From an uncultured Eubacteriales bacterium (lineage in GTDB: Bacteria > Bacillota > Clostridia > Oscillospirales > CAG-382): DNA of 64,000 nt. Shown piece by piece: positions 43,777 to 51,782 of the stretch. Numbering within the stretch: the first letter of the stretch is position 1; every line of letters starts with the position of its first letter. The notes beneath the pieces were generated by a model, which saw only the letters and a program-made list of their open reading frames with translations, was not told the origin of the DNA and made no database searches. The stretch spans positions 66,954-130,953 of the forward strand of contig URJL01000001.1 in NCBI GenBank assembly GCA_900548115.1, in the 5' to 3' direction. Position numbers and translations under genes: made by a program.

Positions 43777-44910
43777 TCAGTCCCCCTCCTTTTCACGATG
43801 TGCCGAATGAAGCTGAATCTTGTAGCGCACAAAGAATTCACAGCCGATAATAAAGAACAGAATAATACCGGTGAGAATATCCGAAACGCTCTCGTTCAGT
43901 TTAAATGCCGTTGCGATCTCACCCGCACCGCGTTCCAAAAAGACGATCAAAAATGAGGTCAGCGACATGACGATCGGATTAAATTTGGCAAGCCATGACA
44001 CCATGATCGCCGTAAAGCCCATACCGCCGACGGTTCCCGTGCTGATGGTATGATCGGCGCCCGCGACAAGAAGCATGCCCGCAACGCCGCACAGAGCGCC
44101 CGAGAGCGCCATGGTGCGCAGGATAACTTTTTTTACATTGATACCGATGTAACGCGCCGTATTTTCGCTCTCGCCGACGACCGAAATTTCATAACCGTGC
44201 TTGCTGTATTTGAGGTACACGTACATGAAAACGGTGATTGCGACGACGATTAGGATATTGATGAGGTATTTTTGTCCGAATAGGGACGGAAGCCAGCCAA
44301 AATGCGTTTTCGAATTGATAACGCCGACGTTGTTGGAATTTCTCGGATTTTCCCACAGGACGATGAAAAACGAAACCAGCTGCATGGCGACATAGTTCAT
44401 CATAAGAGTGAAAAGCGTTTCATTTGTGCCGAATTTTGCTTTAAAAAAAGCGGGAATCAGTCCCCAGATCATGCCGGCGGCAATGCTCGCCAAAAGCATG
44501 ATGAGAATCGCGGCAACTCCCGGCATCTGCGTCGGCATTTTGCCGAGATAGATCATGCAGGCTGCCGCGGCAAGACCGCCGATCAGCGTCTGTCCCTCCG
44601 CACCCGTGTTCCAGAACTTCATTTTGAAAGCGGGGGTCACAGCAAGCGAGATGCAAAGCAGCATAGCGAGGCTTTGCAGCATATTCCACACCTTTCGTTT
44701 GGTGCCGAAATTTCCCTTGAGCATGGCGGAATAGACCTGAATGGGGTTTTGTCCCGTCAGCAGAACAATGACAAAGGCGCAGACTAAAAGGGCGAGGATA
44801 ATGGCGATCGCGCGCACCGCCCACGATTTATACCACGGCATATCGTCGCGTTTTGCGATCTGAAAGCGCGGCTCACGCGGCGCGTGTTTTTCGACATGCG
44901 TATTATTCAT
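43777..44910 (-). CDS. BMP-type nucleoside ABC transporter permease (YufP/NupB-like)
   Basis: 377 residues with roughly ten hydrophobic helices after a 30-residue cytosolic lead. AFKMKFWNTGAEGQTLIGGLAAA and GESENTARYIGINVKKVILRTMALSGAL match the permease family that pairs with the one encoded directly downstream. It overlaps the ATPase gene by 8 bp. Confidence 0.9.
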   Translation of the reverse strand: MNNTHVEKHAPREPRFQIAKRDDMPWYKSWAVRAIAIILALLVCAFVIVLLTGQNPIQVYSAMLKGNFGTKRKVWNMLQSLAMLLCISLAVTPAFKMKFWNTGAEGQTLIGGLAAAACMIYLGKMPTQMPGVAAILIMLLASIAAGMIWGLIPAFFKAKFGTNETLFTLMMNYVAMQLVSFFIVLWENPRNSNNVGVINSKTHFGWLPSLFGQKYLINILIVVAITVFMYVYLKYSKHGYEISVVGESENTARYIGINVKKVILRTMALSGALCGVAGMLLVAGADHTISTGTVGGMGFTAIMVSWLAKFNPIVMSLTSFLIVFLERGAGEIATAFKLNESVSDILTGIILFFIIGCEFFVRYKIQLHSAHREKEGD

Positions 44911-46456
44911 GTGCGTTTTCCTCCTCCCCGTTTTTGGTCATCAAAAGACCGACCTGTTCCTTGGTCGCGTTTCGCGCGTCGACGATCCCGCTGATCTTTC
45001 CGCCGCACAAAACCAAAATTCGGTCGCAAAGCTCCAGCAAAACGTCCAGATCCTCGCCGACAAAAATGACCGCCGTGCCGAGTTCTTTTTGCTGATTTAA
45101 AAGGTTGTAGATCATGTAAGAGGAGTTGATATCCAATCCCCGTACCGGATAAGCCGCCATCAGAACCGTCGGTGCGGCGGCAATCTCGCGTCCGACCAAA
45201 ACCTTTTGCACGTTGCCGCCCGAAAGTCGGCGAACCGGCGTGTCGGCGCTCGGTGTTACGACCTCGAGCTGACGGATGAGAAACTCGGCAAGATTCTTCG
45301 GCGCGCGGCGCTCCAAAAAAGCGCTCTTGCCGCGGCGATAGCTTCGCAGCATGACATTATCGACGATATCCATATTGCCGACCAGTCCCATGCCCAGCCG
45401 ATCCTCGGGCACAAAGGAGAGACGGACGCCCATCTCACGTATCTGAAGCGGTGTTTTGTCGCGCAGATTTTCGACCAAATCGTTTTTCGGATTATGATAC
45501 AGAATCTCGCCGTTCTCCAGCTTCTGAAGACCCGCGATCGATTCCAAAAGCTCGCGCTGACCGCTTCCCGCGATTCCCGCAATCCCGAGGATCTCACCCG
45601 AGCGAGCCGTGAAGGAAATATCCTTCAAAAGCGGCACGCCCTCGCGGCTGACGCAGTTTACATTCTTCACGATCAGGCGGTCGACCATATCCTTCGGCTC
45701 GCTGCGGTCAATGTTGAGCGAAACCTTTTTGCCCACCATCATTTCGGTAAGCGCGGTCTCGTTTGTCTCGCTTGTTTTGACCGTTCCGATATATTCACCG
45801 CGGCGCAGAACCGTTACGCGGTCGGAAAGCGAAAGCACCTCGTGCAATTTATGCGTGATAATAACGATCGCCTTGCCGTCGTCGCGCATGCGGCGCAAAA
45901 CAGCAAACAACTTTCGCGCCTCCTGCGGGGTCAGAACGGCAGTCGGCTCATCCAATATCAGAATATCCGCCTCGCGGTAAAGAACACGAATGATCTCGAC
46001 CGTCTGCTTTTCCGACACCGACATCTCATAGATCTTCTTGGTCGGGTCAAGCGAAAAACCGTAGCGCTCGCTGATCTCACGGACGCGCTTTTCCGCCTGT
46101 TTCAGATCGTATTTTTTCCCGTCGTCCAAACCGAGAATGATATTCTCGGCGGCGGAAAATACGTTCACCAGCTTAAAATGCTGATGGATCATGCCGATCT
46201 TGCAGCGAAAAGCGTCCTTCGGCGAACGGATCACCACTTCCTCGCCGTTTACGAAGATCTGTCCCTCATCAGGGAAGTAAATGCCCGAGATCATGTTCAT
46301 TAGCGTCGTTTTGCCGCTGCCGTTTTCTCCGAGCACGGACAGAATTTCTCCTTTGTTGACCGTCAGGCAAACATCCTTGTTTGCCACAACGCTTCCGAAG
46401 CGCTTGGTGATATGCTTAAGTTCAATAGCCGGTACGGCTGCTGCCGATGCACTCAC
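44903..46456 (-). CDS. BMP-type nucleoside ABC transporter ATPase (two ABC domains)
   Basis: 517 residues with two fused ATPase domains. The first has Walker A GENGSGKTTLMN and signature MSVSEKQTVEI; the second has a reduced Walker A (GIAGSGQREL) and signature LSGGNVQKV, as usual for YufO/NupA and sugar-type double ATPases. GTG start at 46456 preceded by AGGAGG. It energises import by the two permeases encoded downstream. Confidence 0.92.
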   Translation of the reverse strand: MSASAAAVPAIELKHITKRFGSVVANKDVCLTVNKGEILSVLGENGSGKTTLMNMISGIYFPDEGQIFVNGEEVVIRSPKDAFRCKIGMIHQHFKLVNVFSAAENIILGLDDGKKYDLKQAEKRVREISERYGFSLDPTKKIYEMSVSEKQTVEIIRVLYREADILILDEPTAVLTPQEARKLFAVLRRMRDDGKAIVIITHKLHEVLSLSDRVTVLRRGEYIGTVKTSETNETALTEMMVGKKVSLNIDRSEPKDMVDRLIVKNVNCVSREGVPLLKDISFTARSGEILGIAGIAGSGQRELLESIAGLQKLENGEILYHNPKNDLVENLRDKTPLQIREMGVRLSFVPEDRLGMGLVGNMDIVDNVMLRSYRRGKSAFLERRAPKNLAEFLIRQLEVVTPSADTPVRRLSGGNVQKVLVGREIAAAPTVLMAAYPVRGLDINSSYMIYNLLNQQKELGTAVIFVGEDLDVLLELCDRILVLCGGKISGIVDARNATKEQVGLLMTKNGEEENAHE

Positions 46457-46660
46457 AGGGAATTCCTCCTACCAAAACCGAAATTACAAAAAAGCGGGAT
46501 ATGGGCAAAACGTTCGGGCGCAAAAGGTACAGCCGCTTCGAGCGCAAAAATGCGATTGAAAACGGTCTTTGTGCGCAAACATTCTGCCCATCGCAAACTT
46601 TCGCCACCGTAACGCAAAAAACCGCGTACCCGAAAGATCGGCCGCGAAAAAAGAGTGAGA

Positions 46661-46684
46661 GCGGGACATATGAGTATGTCCCGC
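46661..46684 (-). terminator. Intra-operon hairpin between the BMP lipoprotein and ATPase genes
   Basis: GCGGGACATA pairs with TATGTCCCGC across CTCA; a T run follows after eight bases on the minus strand. It is probably a partial terminator or mRNA-stabilising hairpin that keeps the lipoprotein more abundant than the membrane components. Confidence 0.65.
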
Positions 46685-46703
46685 CCCTACGGTTTTTCAA
46701 AAA

Positions 46704-47987
46704 TTACTTGATGGTGATACCGTCGATATCAACGTCAAAGTAAGGAGCCGAACGCTTTTCGGACTCGTGGAAGTAACCGTCGTAAACCACTTCGGTGTCG
46801 GGCGTGAAGTTGTCGTCGGTGTCGACGTCTGCCTGATAGGATTCAAGCTTTTCGCCGTTAACGGTGAAGGTATCGGTATCGAATACCTTGATCTCGCCCG
46901 AGACGATCTTTGCCTTAACTTCTTCGAGCTTTTCGGCAGTGCCTTCGGCAGCAACGGTCTCGTTAAGACCGATCAGCTGAACAACGTCGTCAGCAAGACC
47001 CTTGCAGAAGTCCTGCTCGATTTCGGTGCCGTTTTCTACAGCGTTGATGATGTGTTCAAAATAAGGCTCCCAGTTGATCTTGGAGGAAACAAGAGCCGTG
47101 TTGGGACCCCACTCGCGGGTGTCGAGGTTGTAAGCGATGTTCGGAACCTTTGCTTCTTCGCAAGCCTTCGGAGCGCCTTCGGAGTCAGCGTGCTGGCTGA
47201 TCAGGACACAACCGTCTGCGATAAGAGCGTTTGCGGTTTCCTTTTCGGCAGCGATGTCAAACCAGGAGTTGGTGAACTTAACTTCCATGGTGGCCGATTC
47301 GCAAACCGAACGGGCGCCGAGGAAGAACGAGGTGTAACCCGACTTAACTTCGGCGTAGGGGAATGCGCCGACATAACCGATCTTGGCTTCTTCGGCGGTG
47401 ATGTCGCCGGCTTCGATCATTTCGTTGAGCTTAAGACCTGCGGCAACGCCGGCGAGGTAACGACCTTCATAGATTGCGGCAAAAGCGTTGTAGAAGTTGT
47501 CAAGCTTTTCGGTGTGAGCCTTGGTACCGGTTGCGTGGCAGAATACTACGTCCGTGAATTCCTCGGCTGCCTGGATCATGAAGTCTTCATGACCGAAGCT
47601 GTCGGCAAATACGAGGTCACAGCCGGCATCCGCAAGCTCTGCGGCTGCTTCGTAGCACTCGCTCGACTCGGGAATATTGGTCTTGAACATTACGTTTTCG
47701 GAAGCAATGCCGAGCTTTTCGGTAGCGGCGGTTGCGGCGTCCATAAAGTTCTTGTCATAGGTGGAGTTTTCGTCGTGCAGGAAAATAAAGCCGACTTTAA
47801 TGTCCTTTGTGTCGGTATTCTCACCGGACTGATCATCGGTCTTGTCGTCGGTGTTTTCTCCGTCCTTGTTTTCGTTTACAGCATCCTTGTTCTCGTCGTC
47901 CGTGGTGTTGTTCGAACAACCGGTGAAGATCGCCGTTCCGGAAACAACCGTTGCCAGAACCAATGCAAGTGTCAAAAACTTTTTCAT
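46704..47987 (-). CDS. BMP-family purine nucleoside-binding lipoprotein
   Basis: 427 residues. Lipoprotein signal MKKFLTLALVLATVVSGTAIFTGC, an acidic Asn/Asp/Lys-rich linker of about 45 residues, and a BMP/Med-type periplasmic-binding domain beginning KVGFIFLHDENSTYDKNF. Proteins of this family bind purine nucleosides outside the membrane. It lies 133 bp downstream of xpt and before the ATPase and two permeases, which supports purine uptake. Confidence 0.92.
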   Translation of the reverse strand: MKKFLTLALVLATVVSGTAIFTGCSNNTTDDENKDAVNENKDGENTDDKTDDQSGENTDTKDIKVGFIFLHDENSTYDKNFMDAATAATEKLGIASENVMFKTNIPESSECYEAAAELADAGCDLVFADSFGHEDFMIQAAEEFTDVVFCHATGTKAHTEKLDNFYNAFAAIYEGRYLAGVAAGLKLNEMIEAGDITAEEAKIGYVGAFPYAEVKSGYTSFFLGARSVCESATMEVKFTNSWFDIAAEKETANALIADGCVLISQHADSEGAPKACEEAKVPNIAYNLDTREWGPNTALVSSKINWEPYFEHIINAVENGTEIEQDFCKGLADDVVQLIGLNETVAAEGTAEKLEEVKAKIVSGEIKVFDTDTFTVNGEKLESYQADVDTDDNFTPDTEVVYDGYFHESEKRSAPYFDVDIDGITIK

Positions 47988-48063
47988 TGTTTTCCTCCCG
48001 CCTTATCGGCATAAAGTTAAAAATGGTTTTATGTAAATAAATTTACATCGAAACGAAAAAATC

Positions 48064-48119
48064 AAAATGTGCTCATGCGCTCCTGCGCTCACGCACCCAT
48101 GCGCTCCTGCACCCACAAA
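48064..48119. repeat. Short imperfect tandem repeats between xpt and the BMP gene
   Basis: CATGCGCTCCTGC occurs twice (about 48074-48086 and 48099-48111) among related GCTC/CACGC units. No structure or gene is apparent; it looks like local slippage amplification. Confidence 0.55.
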
Positions 48120-48120
48120 C

Positions 48121-48693
48121 TCATGCGCGGAACGTGATGCCGCTGTCGTCCATCGACTCGACGATGGCGAGCGAATGAACCTTGAGTCCCGCCTTTCGAA
48201 GTGCGTCGCCGCCCTTCTGAAAGCCTTTTTCGATCGCCGCCGACGCACCGACAACGGTCGCGCCCGCGTCTTTTACGATCGCGCAAAGTCCTTTGATCGC
48301 ATTGCCGCACGCAAGAAAATCGTCGACGATCAGAATGCGATCCTCGGGGGTGATGTATTCCTTCGGGACACGGATATCATAGGTCGTTCCGTGAGTAAAC
48401 GAAGCAACGTTTGCGGAATAGGTCTCGGAATCGACATTCAGCGTCTTGTGCTTTTTGGCAAAGACTATCGGCACGCCGAGCGCGACCGCCGCCGCAACGG
48501 CAAAAGCAATACCCGATGCCTCCACGGTCAAAACCTTGGTGACGCCGTCGGCACGAAAAGCGTCGGCAATGTCTCTTCCCATTTCCATAAGAAATGCGGA
48601 ATCGATCTGTTGGTTCAAAAAGCCGCCGACCTTCAAAACGCCACCGGGAAGAACCTTGCCTTCGCGGAGTATTTTTTCTTCCAAAGCCTTCAT
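48121..48693 (-). CDS. xpt: Xanthine phosphoribosyltransferase
   Basis: 190 residues from ATG 48693 after AAAGGAA. Converts xanthine and PRPP to XMP in purine salvage. The PRPP loop ILIVDDFLACGNAI and the N-terminal MKALEEKILREGKVLPGGVLKVGGFLNQQID are hallmarks of Xpt. It lies behind a purine-type riboswitch and upstream of a purine nucleoside transporter, so the operon is likely switched on when guanine-type purines are scarce. Confidence 0.96.
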   Translation of the reverse strand: MKALEEKILREGKVLPGGVLKVGGFLNQQIDSAFLMEMGRDIADAFRADGVTKVLTVEASGIAFAVAAAVALGVPIVFAKKHKTLNVDSETYSANVASFTHGTTYDIRVPKEYITPEDRILIVDDFLACGNAIKGLCAIVKDAGATVVGASAAIEKGFQKGGDALRKAGLKVHSLAIVESMDDSGITFRA

Positions 48694-48769
48694 ACGAGAT
48701 TCCTTTCCATATGTCCATGCATGCCCGCGTCCGAGTGCGGACACGGAAAAATATTTTTTCGGAGAAAAC

Positions 48770-48798
48770 AAAAAAGCGGCAGGAATACCGATCCTGCC
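48770..48798 (-). terminator. Attenuator terminator upstream of xpt
   Basis: GGCAGGA pairs with TCCTGCC across a 7-nt loop, followed by GCTTTTTTG, between the aptamer and the xpt start. It is the expected expression platform of a transcription-terminating riboswitch. Confidence 0.85.
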
Positions 48799-48833
48799 AC
48801 CGACAACGCCCGCCATGAAACAAATCGGGCATG

Positions 48834-48920
48834 TTCATCCAATAGTCGCTCTTAGGCTTTGCGGTAGAAACTTCCGGGCCGTAAATTCCGGGTATATATC
48901 GGGTACATTCGGATATGAAA
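48834..48920 (-). promoter_or_regulatory. Purine-type riboswitch aptamer (variant)
   Basis: The junction sequences are diagnostic: GTTTCTACC at 48871-48863 (J2/3) and GACTATT at 48847-48841 (J3/1, with the C that specifies guanine-type ligands). P1 can form from TTCA-TCCGA with TTGGATGAA with a two-base bulge. Stems P2 and P3 look short (CCGG/CCGG and CGC/GCG), and the loops (ACGGC and AAGCCTAAGA) deviate from the usual GATATGG/CCGTAAA, though GGC and GCC could still kiss. Sixteen extra bases seem to lie between P1 and P2. Ligand is probably guanine or xanthine; the variation makes this uncertain. Confidence 0.75.
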
Positions 48921-48963
48921 TTGTCGCAAAACGGGAAAAACTGTCGTTCCCGATCGCCCTCTT

Positions 48964-48992
48964 ATGATAGCACACGCGCCCGAATTTGTCAA
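48964..48992 (-). promoter_or_regulatory. Promoter of the xpt-purine transporter operon
   Basis: Minus strand: TTGACA (48992-48987), 17-bp spacer, TATCAT (48969-48964); transcription would start about 35 nt before the aptamer. Confidence 0.87.
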
Positions 48993-49077
48993 GTCACTTC
49001 AGAAAGATTTTACATCTGTGACAAATTTCGGGGTTTTGGCACGGTTTTTGTGGTAATTTTCCCGAGAGCAAGATGTG

Positions 49078-49605
49078 TTATTTGCTTACAAAACAATAGA
49101 TCAGCACTATCGCCGCGACGATCAGAATGAACCATCCCCACCACTCGCTCGGTGCGTTTTCGGTGCTGCGCCCTCGAGCGTTGCCGTTATATTCGGGTGC
49201 GTCGAGCGGAGTGCTGCTTTGCTTTCTTGCTCTCGCCAAACTTTCCCCATAGATTCGCTGTTGCTCTTTCATTCGGGTAAGCTGTGCCAGCGGATCCGTG
49301 CCGCGCATCACACGTTCCCGAAATTTTTCCAGCCACAAAACGTCTTCTTCGTCACACATGTCTGCATCCATCGCCTCGCTTTCGTGGGCAATTTTATTTC
49401 TTTTATAGCGAATATTTTTGAGGCTGCGCAAGTCCTCCTCCCAGTCGTCCACATCGTAAACGTCCCGATCGGTTTGTTGTTTTTCTTTCATGAGATCAAT
49501 ATAAACGGTGACGCTTCCCTTTCCTTCCTGCCGACCGTACATATCGTTCAATAACTTTTCAAGCTGCGAAAAGCTTTTCATCAATCGTCCGTTTTGTTCG
49601 GTCAA
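49078..49605 (-). CDS. Tail-anchored protein with HEPN-like RNxxxH motif
   Basis: 175 residues from a TTG start at 49605 with GGAGGAG upstream. The N-terminal half is helical and acidic and contains LRSLKNIRYKRNKIAHES (about residues 60-77); R-N-x3-H is the active-site pattern of HEPN domains. The C-terminus is one hydrophobic helix (WWGWFILIVAAIVLIYCFV) followed by two residues, so the protein would be tail-anchored with its body in the cytosol. Similar unnamed proteins occur in Clostridia. Whether it has RNase activity is unknown. Confidence 0.7.
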   Translation of the reverse strand: MTEQNGRLMKSFSQLEKLLNDMYGRQEGKGSVTVYIDLMKEKQQTDRDVYDVDDWEEDLRSLKNIRYKRNKIAHESEAMDADMCDEEDVLWLEKFRERVMRGTDPLAQLTRMKEQQRIYGESLARARKQSSTPLDAPEYNGNARGRSTENAPSEWWGWFILIVAAIVLIYCFVSK

Positions 49606-49686
49606 ATCTGTTCTCCTCCTTTCTCTTTTTTATCTCTTATTTATCTCTGTTTGTTCTTTTTCTATTCTGTTTCGGGCTTACGATAA

Positions 49687-49716
49687 AGAACCCGAAAGCC
49701 GAAGCTCTCGGGTTCT
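49687..49716 (-). terminator. Terminator of the ABC/NHL-Yip1 operon
   Basis: AGAACCCGA pairs with TCGGGTTCT (inner AGC/GCT pairs too); T run on both sides, TTTATCG on the minus strand. Confidence 0.83.
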
Positions 49717-49731
49717 GTTTTTTGAAGTGAA

Positions 49732-50769
49732 TCAGCCTACGATACCCGAACGCTCGATACCCTCAACCAGTGCATTTTGTGCAAACAGGAAGATGATAAA
49801 CAGCGGAAGGATGACCAAAAGGCCTGCCGTATTCATGATGGCGGATTTGTACAGTTCCTCTGCGGCGAACGCCGTATTCATGGTCGCCGGCACCTCGATA
49901 AGACCGTTTAAGAGCTTCGGTCCCGTTGAAGTGAAAAACAGCGACGAATAATACGTATCGGTCCACTGCCACGAGAAAGCAAACATGAAGATTGTCACCA
50001 TCATCGGAATAGTCAGCGGCAGGATGATACGGAAATAAGTCTTGAAAATACCCGATCCGTCCACATATGCCGCCTCCTCCAGTTCGTCGGGCACGCCCTT
50101 ATAGAACTGGCGGAAGATGAAGATATAAAGACCGTTCTTAAAACCGAGACCCGTAAGCGAAAGCAGGAGCAACGGCCAGAAGGAGTTGATCATATCGATC
50201 GAAGGCGTCGCCTTGGCCGTAAAGTGGAAGATGTGGTTCAGTCCCGCATAGATGCCGTAGATGTCGAAGTACTTAAACTTCATAAACATTGAAAGCATAA
50301 GCGTACGGTTGGGAACGACCATGGTGAGCACCACGAGGGCGAACATCAAGCCTCTTCCCTTGAACTTGAACTTGGCAAAGCCGTAACCGATGATCGCAGT
50401 GATCAGCGTCTGGATAACTGCCGTCGATACCGAGAGCAGCGCCGTATTCAAAAGACGCGGGAAATAATCGTTATCAATGATAATGGCTTTGTAAGTATCG
50501 AGCGTCGGATGGCGCGGGATAAGCTTTACCGTCGAATCGACAAAATCTGCCTGGCTGAAGAAGGAAGCGGAAATTTTTGTCAAGAACGGATAAATGATGA
50601 TATACGAAATACCGATCAGCAATACAAAGCGGAAAATCTTGTAGATGACCTGAATCAGGAACTGCGGCGAGAGAACGCGCAGCTGAAGGCGCTTCCAAAA
50701 GCCGACTTTCTTGTATTCCTTTTCCGCATCCGCGTTGTGTACGTATTTCTTGGTTGCCTGGTTGTTCAT
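49732..50769 (-). CDS. Sugar-type ABC permease, MalG-like (pair 2)
   Basis: 345 residues from ATG 50769 (GGAGG upstream; the frame extends 45 bp further but without a start signal). Six hydrophobic helices and the EAA loop ELEEAAYVDGSGIFKTYFRIILPLTIPMMV, which contacts the ATPase. A ~40-residue charged N-terminal extension precedes the first helix. It is the last gene of the operon, followed by a terminator, and pairs with the MalF-like protein encoded 19 bp upstream. Confidence 0.92.
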   Translation of the reverse strand: MNNQATKKYVHNADAEKEYKKVGFWKRLQLRVLSPQFLIQVIYKIFRFVLLIGISYIIIYPFLTKISASFFSQADFVDSTVKLIPRHPTLDTYKAIIIDNDYFPRLLNTALLSVSTAVIQTLITAIIGYGFAKFKFKGRGLMFALVVLTMVVPNRTLMLSMFMKFKYFDIYGIYAGLNHIFHFTAKATPSIDMINSFWPLLLLSLTGLGFKNGLYIFIFRQFYKGVPDELEEAAYVDGSGIFKTYFRIILPLTIPMMVTIFMFAFSWQWTDTYYSSLFFTSTGPKLLNGLIEVPATMNTAFAAEELYKSAIMNTAGLLVILPLFIIFLFAQNALVEGIERSGIVG

Positions 50770-50788
50770 GATTTTTTTCCTCCTTTCC

Positions 50789-51763
50789 TCAGTCTCTGCG
50801 CTGGTAGAATACATAGGTCGAGAGGATCAAAGCCACAAGACCGAGCAGTAAAATTACCAGTACGAAATAGATCCACGACATTGCCGAGCTGAGCACACGA
50901 CCGCCCGAAGCATTTAAGTAAACATCGTCGATATACGACATGACCTGATTGGATTGCGAGGTAAAGGAGTCGATGACCGTGTAAATGGCGTTAACCAGGA
51001 TCATCGGGCTTATCATCGGGAAAGTGATCTTCCAGAAGGTTTCCCAAGCCGTTGCACCCTCCATGGTACACGATTCATAAATCGATGGGTTAATCGACTG
51101 GAGACCGGCAAGGAATACCAGCATCTGTACACCCGAACGGTTTACAATATTGAAAATACTGTTTACAACGTTTACGACATAATCCACAAGCTCGGTACCG
51201 ACGACCATGTTGCCGAGAAGCTTTGTGACGTCCACGGCGTTGATGATTTGATCCGCCGTAGAGGTCGACTGGCTTCCGGTATCGATCGAGCCGGAGCTCA
51301 TGTACGAATACATTGCGTTATTCTGATCGAGCGAGTCGATGATACCGGTCGAAATGATGACCGGGATAAAGAAGATCGCACGGAACACGGCACGACCGAT
51401 CATTTTCTGATTCAGCACGATCGCCATGAACAACGCAAAAATTACGATAGCCGGTACATCCAGTACCAACTGCTTGATGCTGGAGACCAAAATCTTTACA
51501 AAGTCCGCATCCGAGAAAAGAGCATCGGAATAATTTTCCCATCCCACAAATGTAAGGCTGTAGCCGCCGCCGGGAACGATATTCATCTGATGGAAGCTGA
51601 ACTTGATCGAATCGAATATGATGGGCAGATAAATGATCAACATACCGATTGCAAAGGGAAGCACAAACATCCAGCCGGCTCTTGCCTTTTTGGAATCAAG
51701 CGCCGCTTTTACCTTTTTCGGCTTGCCGGCGGTCTTCGGTGCTTTAACAGCTGTATTGTTCAT
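50789..51763 (-). CDS. Sugar-type ABC permease, MalF-like (pair 2)
   Basis: 324 residues. About six hydrophobic helices (first: GWMFVLPFAIGMLIIYLPIIF) and the EAA loop SIYESCTMEGATAWETFWKITFPMISPMILV. Between helices 3 and 4 lies an unusual hydrophilic insertion of about 50 residues (QNNAMYSYMSSGSIDTGSQSTST onward) that would face outside or form an extra loop. Start at ATG 51763. Partner of the MalG-like protein encoded next. Confidence 0.9.
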   Translation of the reverse strand: MNNTAVKAPKTAGKPKKVKAALDSKKARAGWMFVLPFAIGMLIIYLPIIFDSIKFSFHQMNIVPGGGYSLTFVGWENYSDALFSDADFVKILVSSIKQLVLDVPAIVIFALFMAIVLNQKMIGRAVFRAIFFIPVIISTGIIDSLDQNNAMYSYMSSGSIDTGSQSTSTADQIINAVDVTKLLGNMVVGTELVDYVVNVVNSIFNIVNRSGVQMLVFLAGLQSINPSIYESCTMEGATAWETFWKITFPMISPMILVNAIYTVIDSFTSQSNQVMSYIDDVYLNASGGRVLSSAMSWIYFVLVILLLGLVALILSTYVFYQRRD

Positions 51764-51782
51764 CAAGAAATTCCCCCTTTCC

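Noticed and set aside
45206..48014. Plus-strand open frames of 365 and 415 codons opposite the ATPase and BMP genes
   Set aside because: Shadows of well-supported minus-strand genes, with low-complexity His/Arg- or Val/Gly-rich translations and no ribosome binding sites.
48064..48119. CRISPR-like repeats
   Set aside because: Only two 13-bp copies with no regular spacers and no cas genes.
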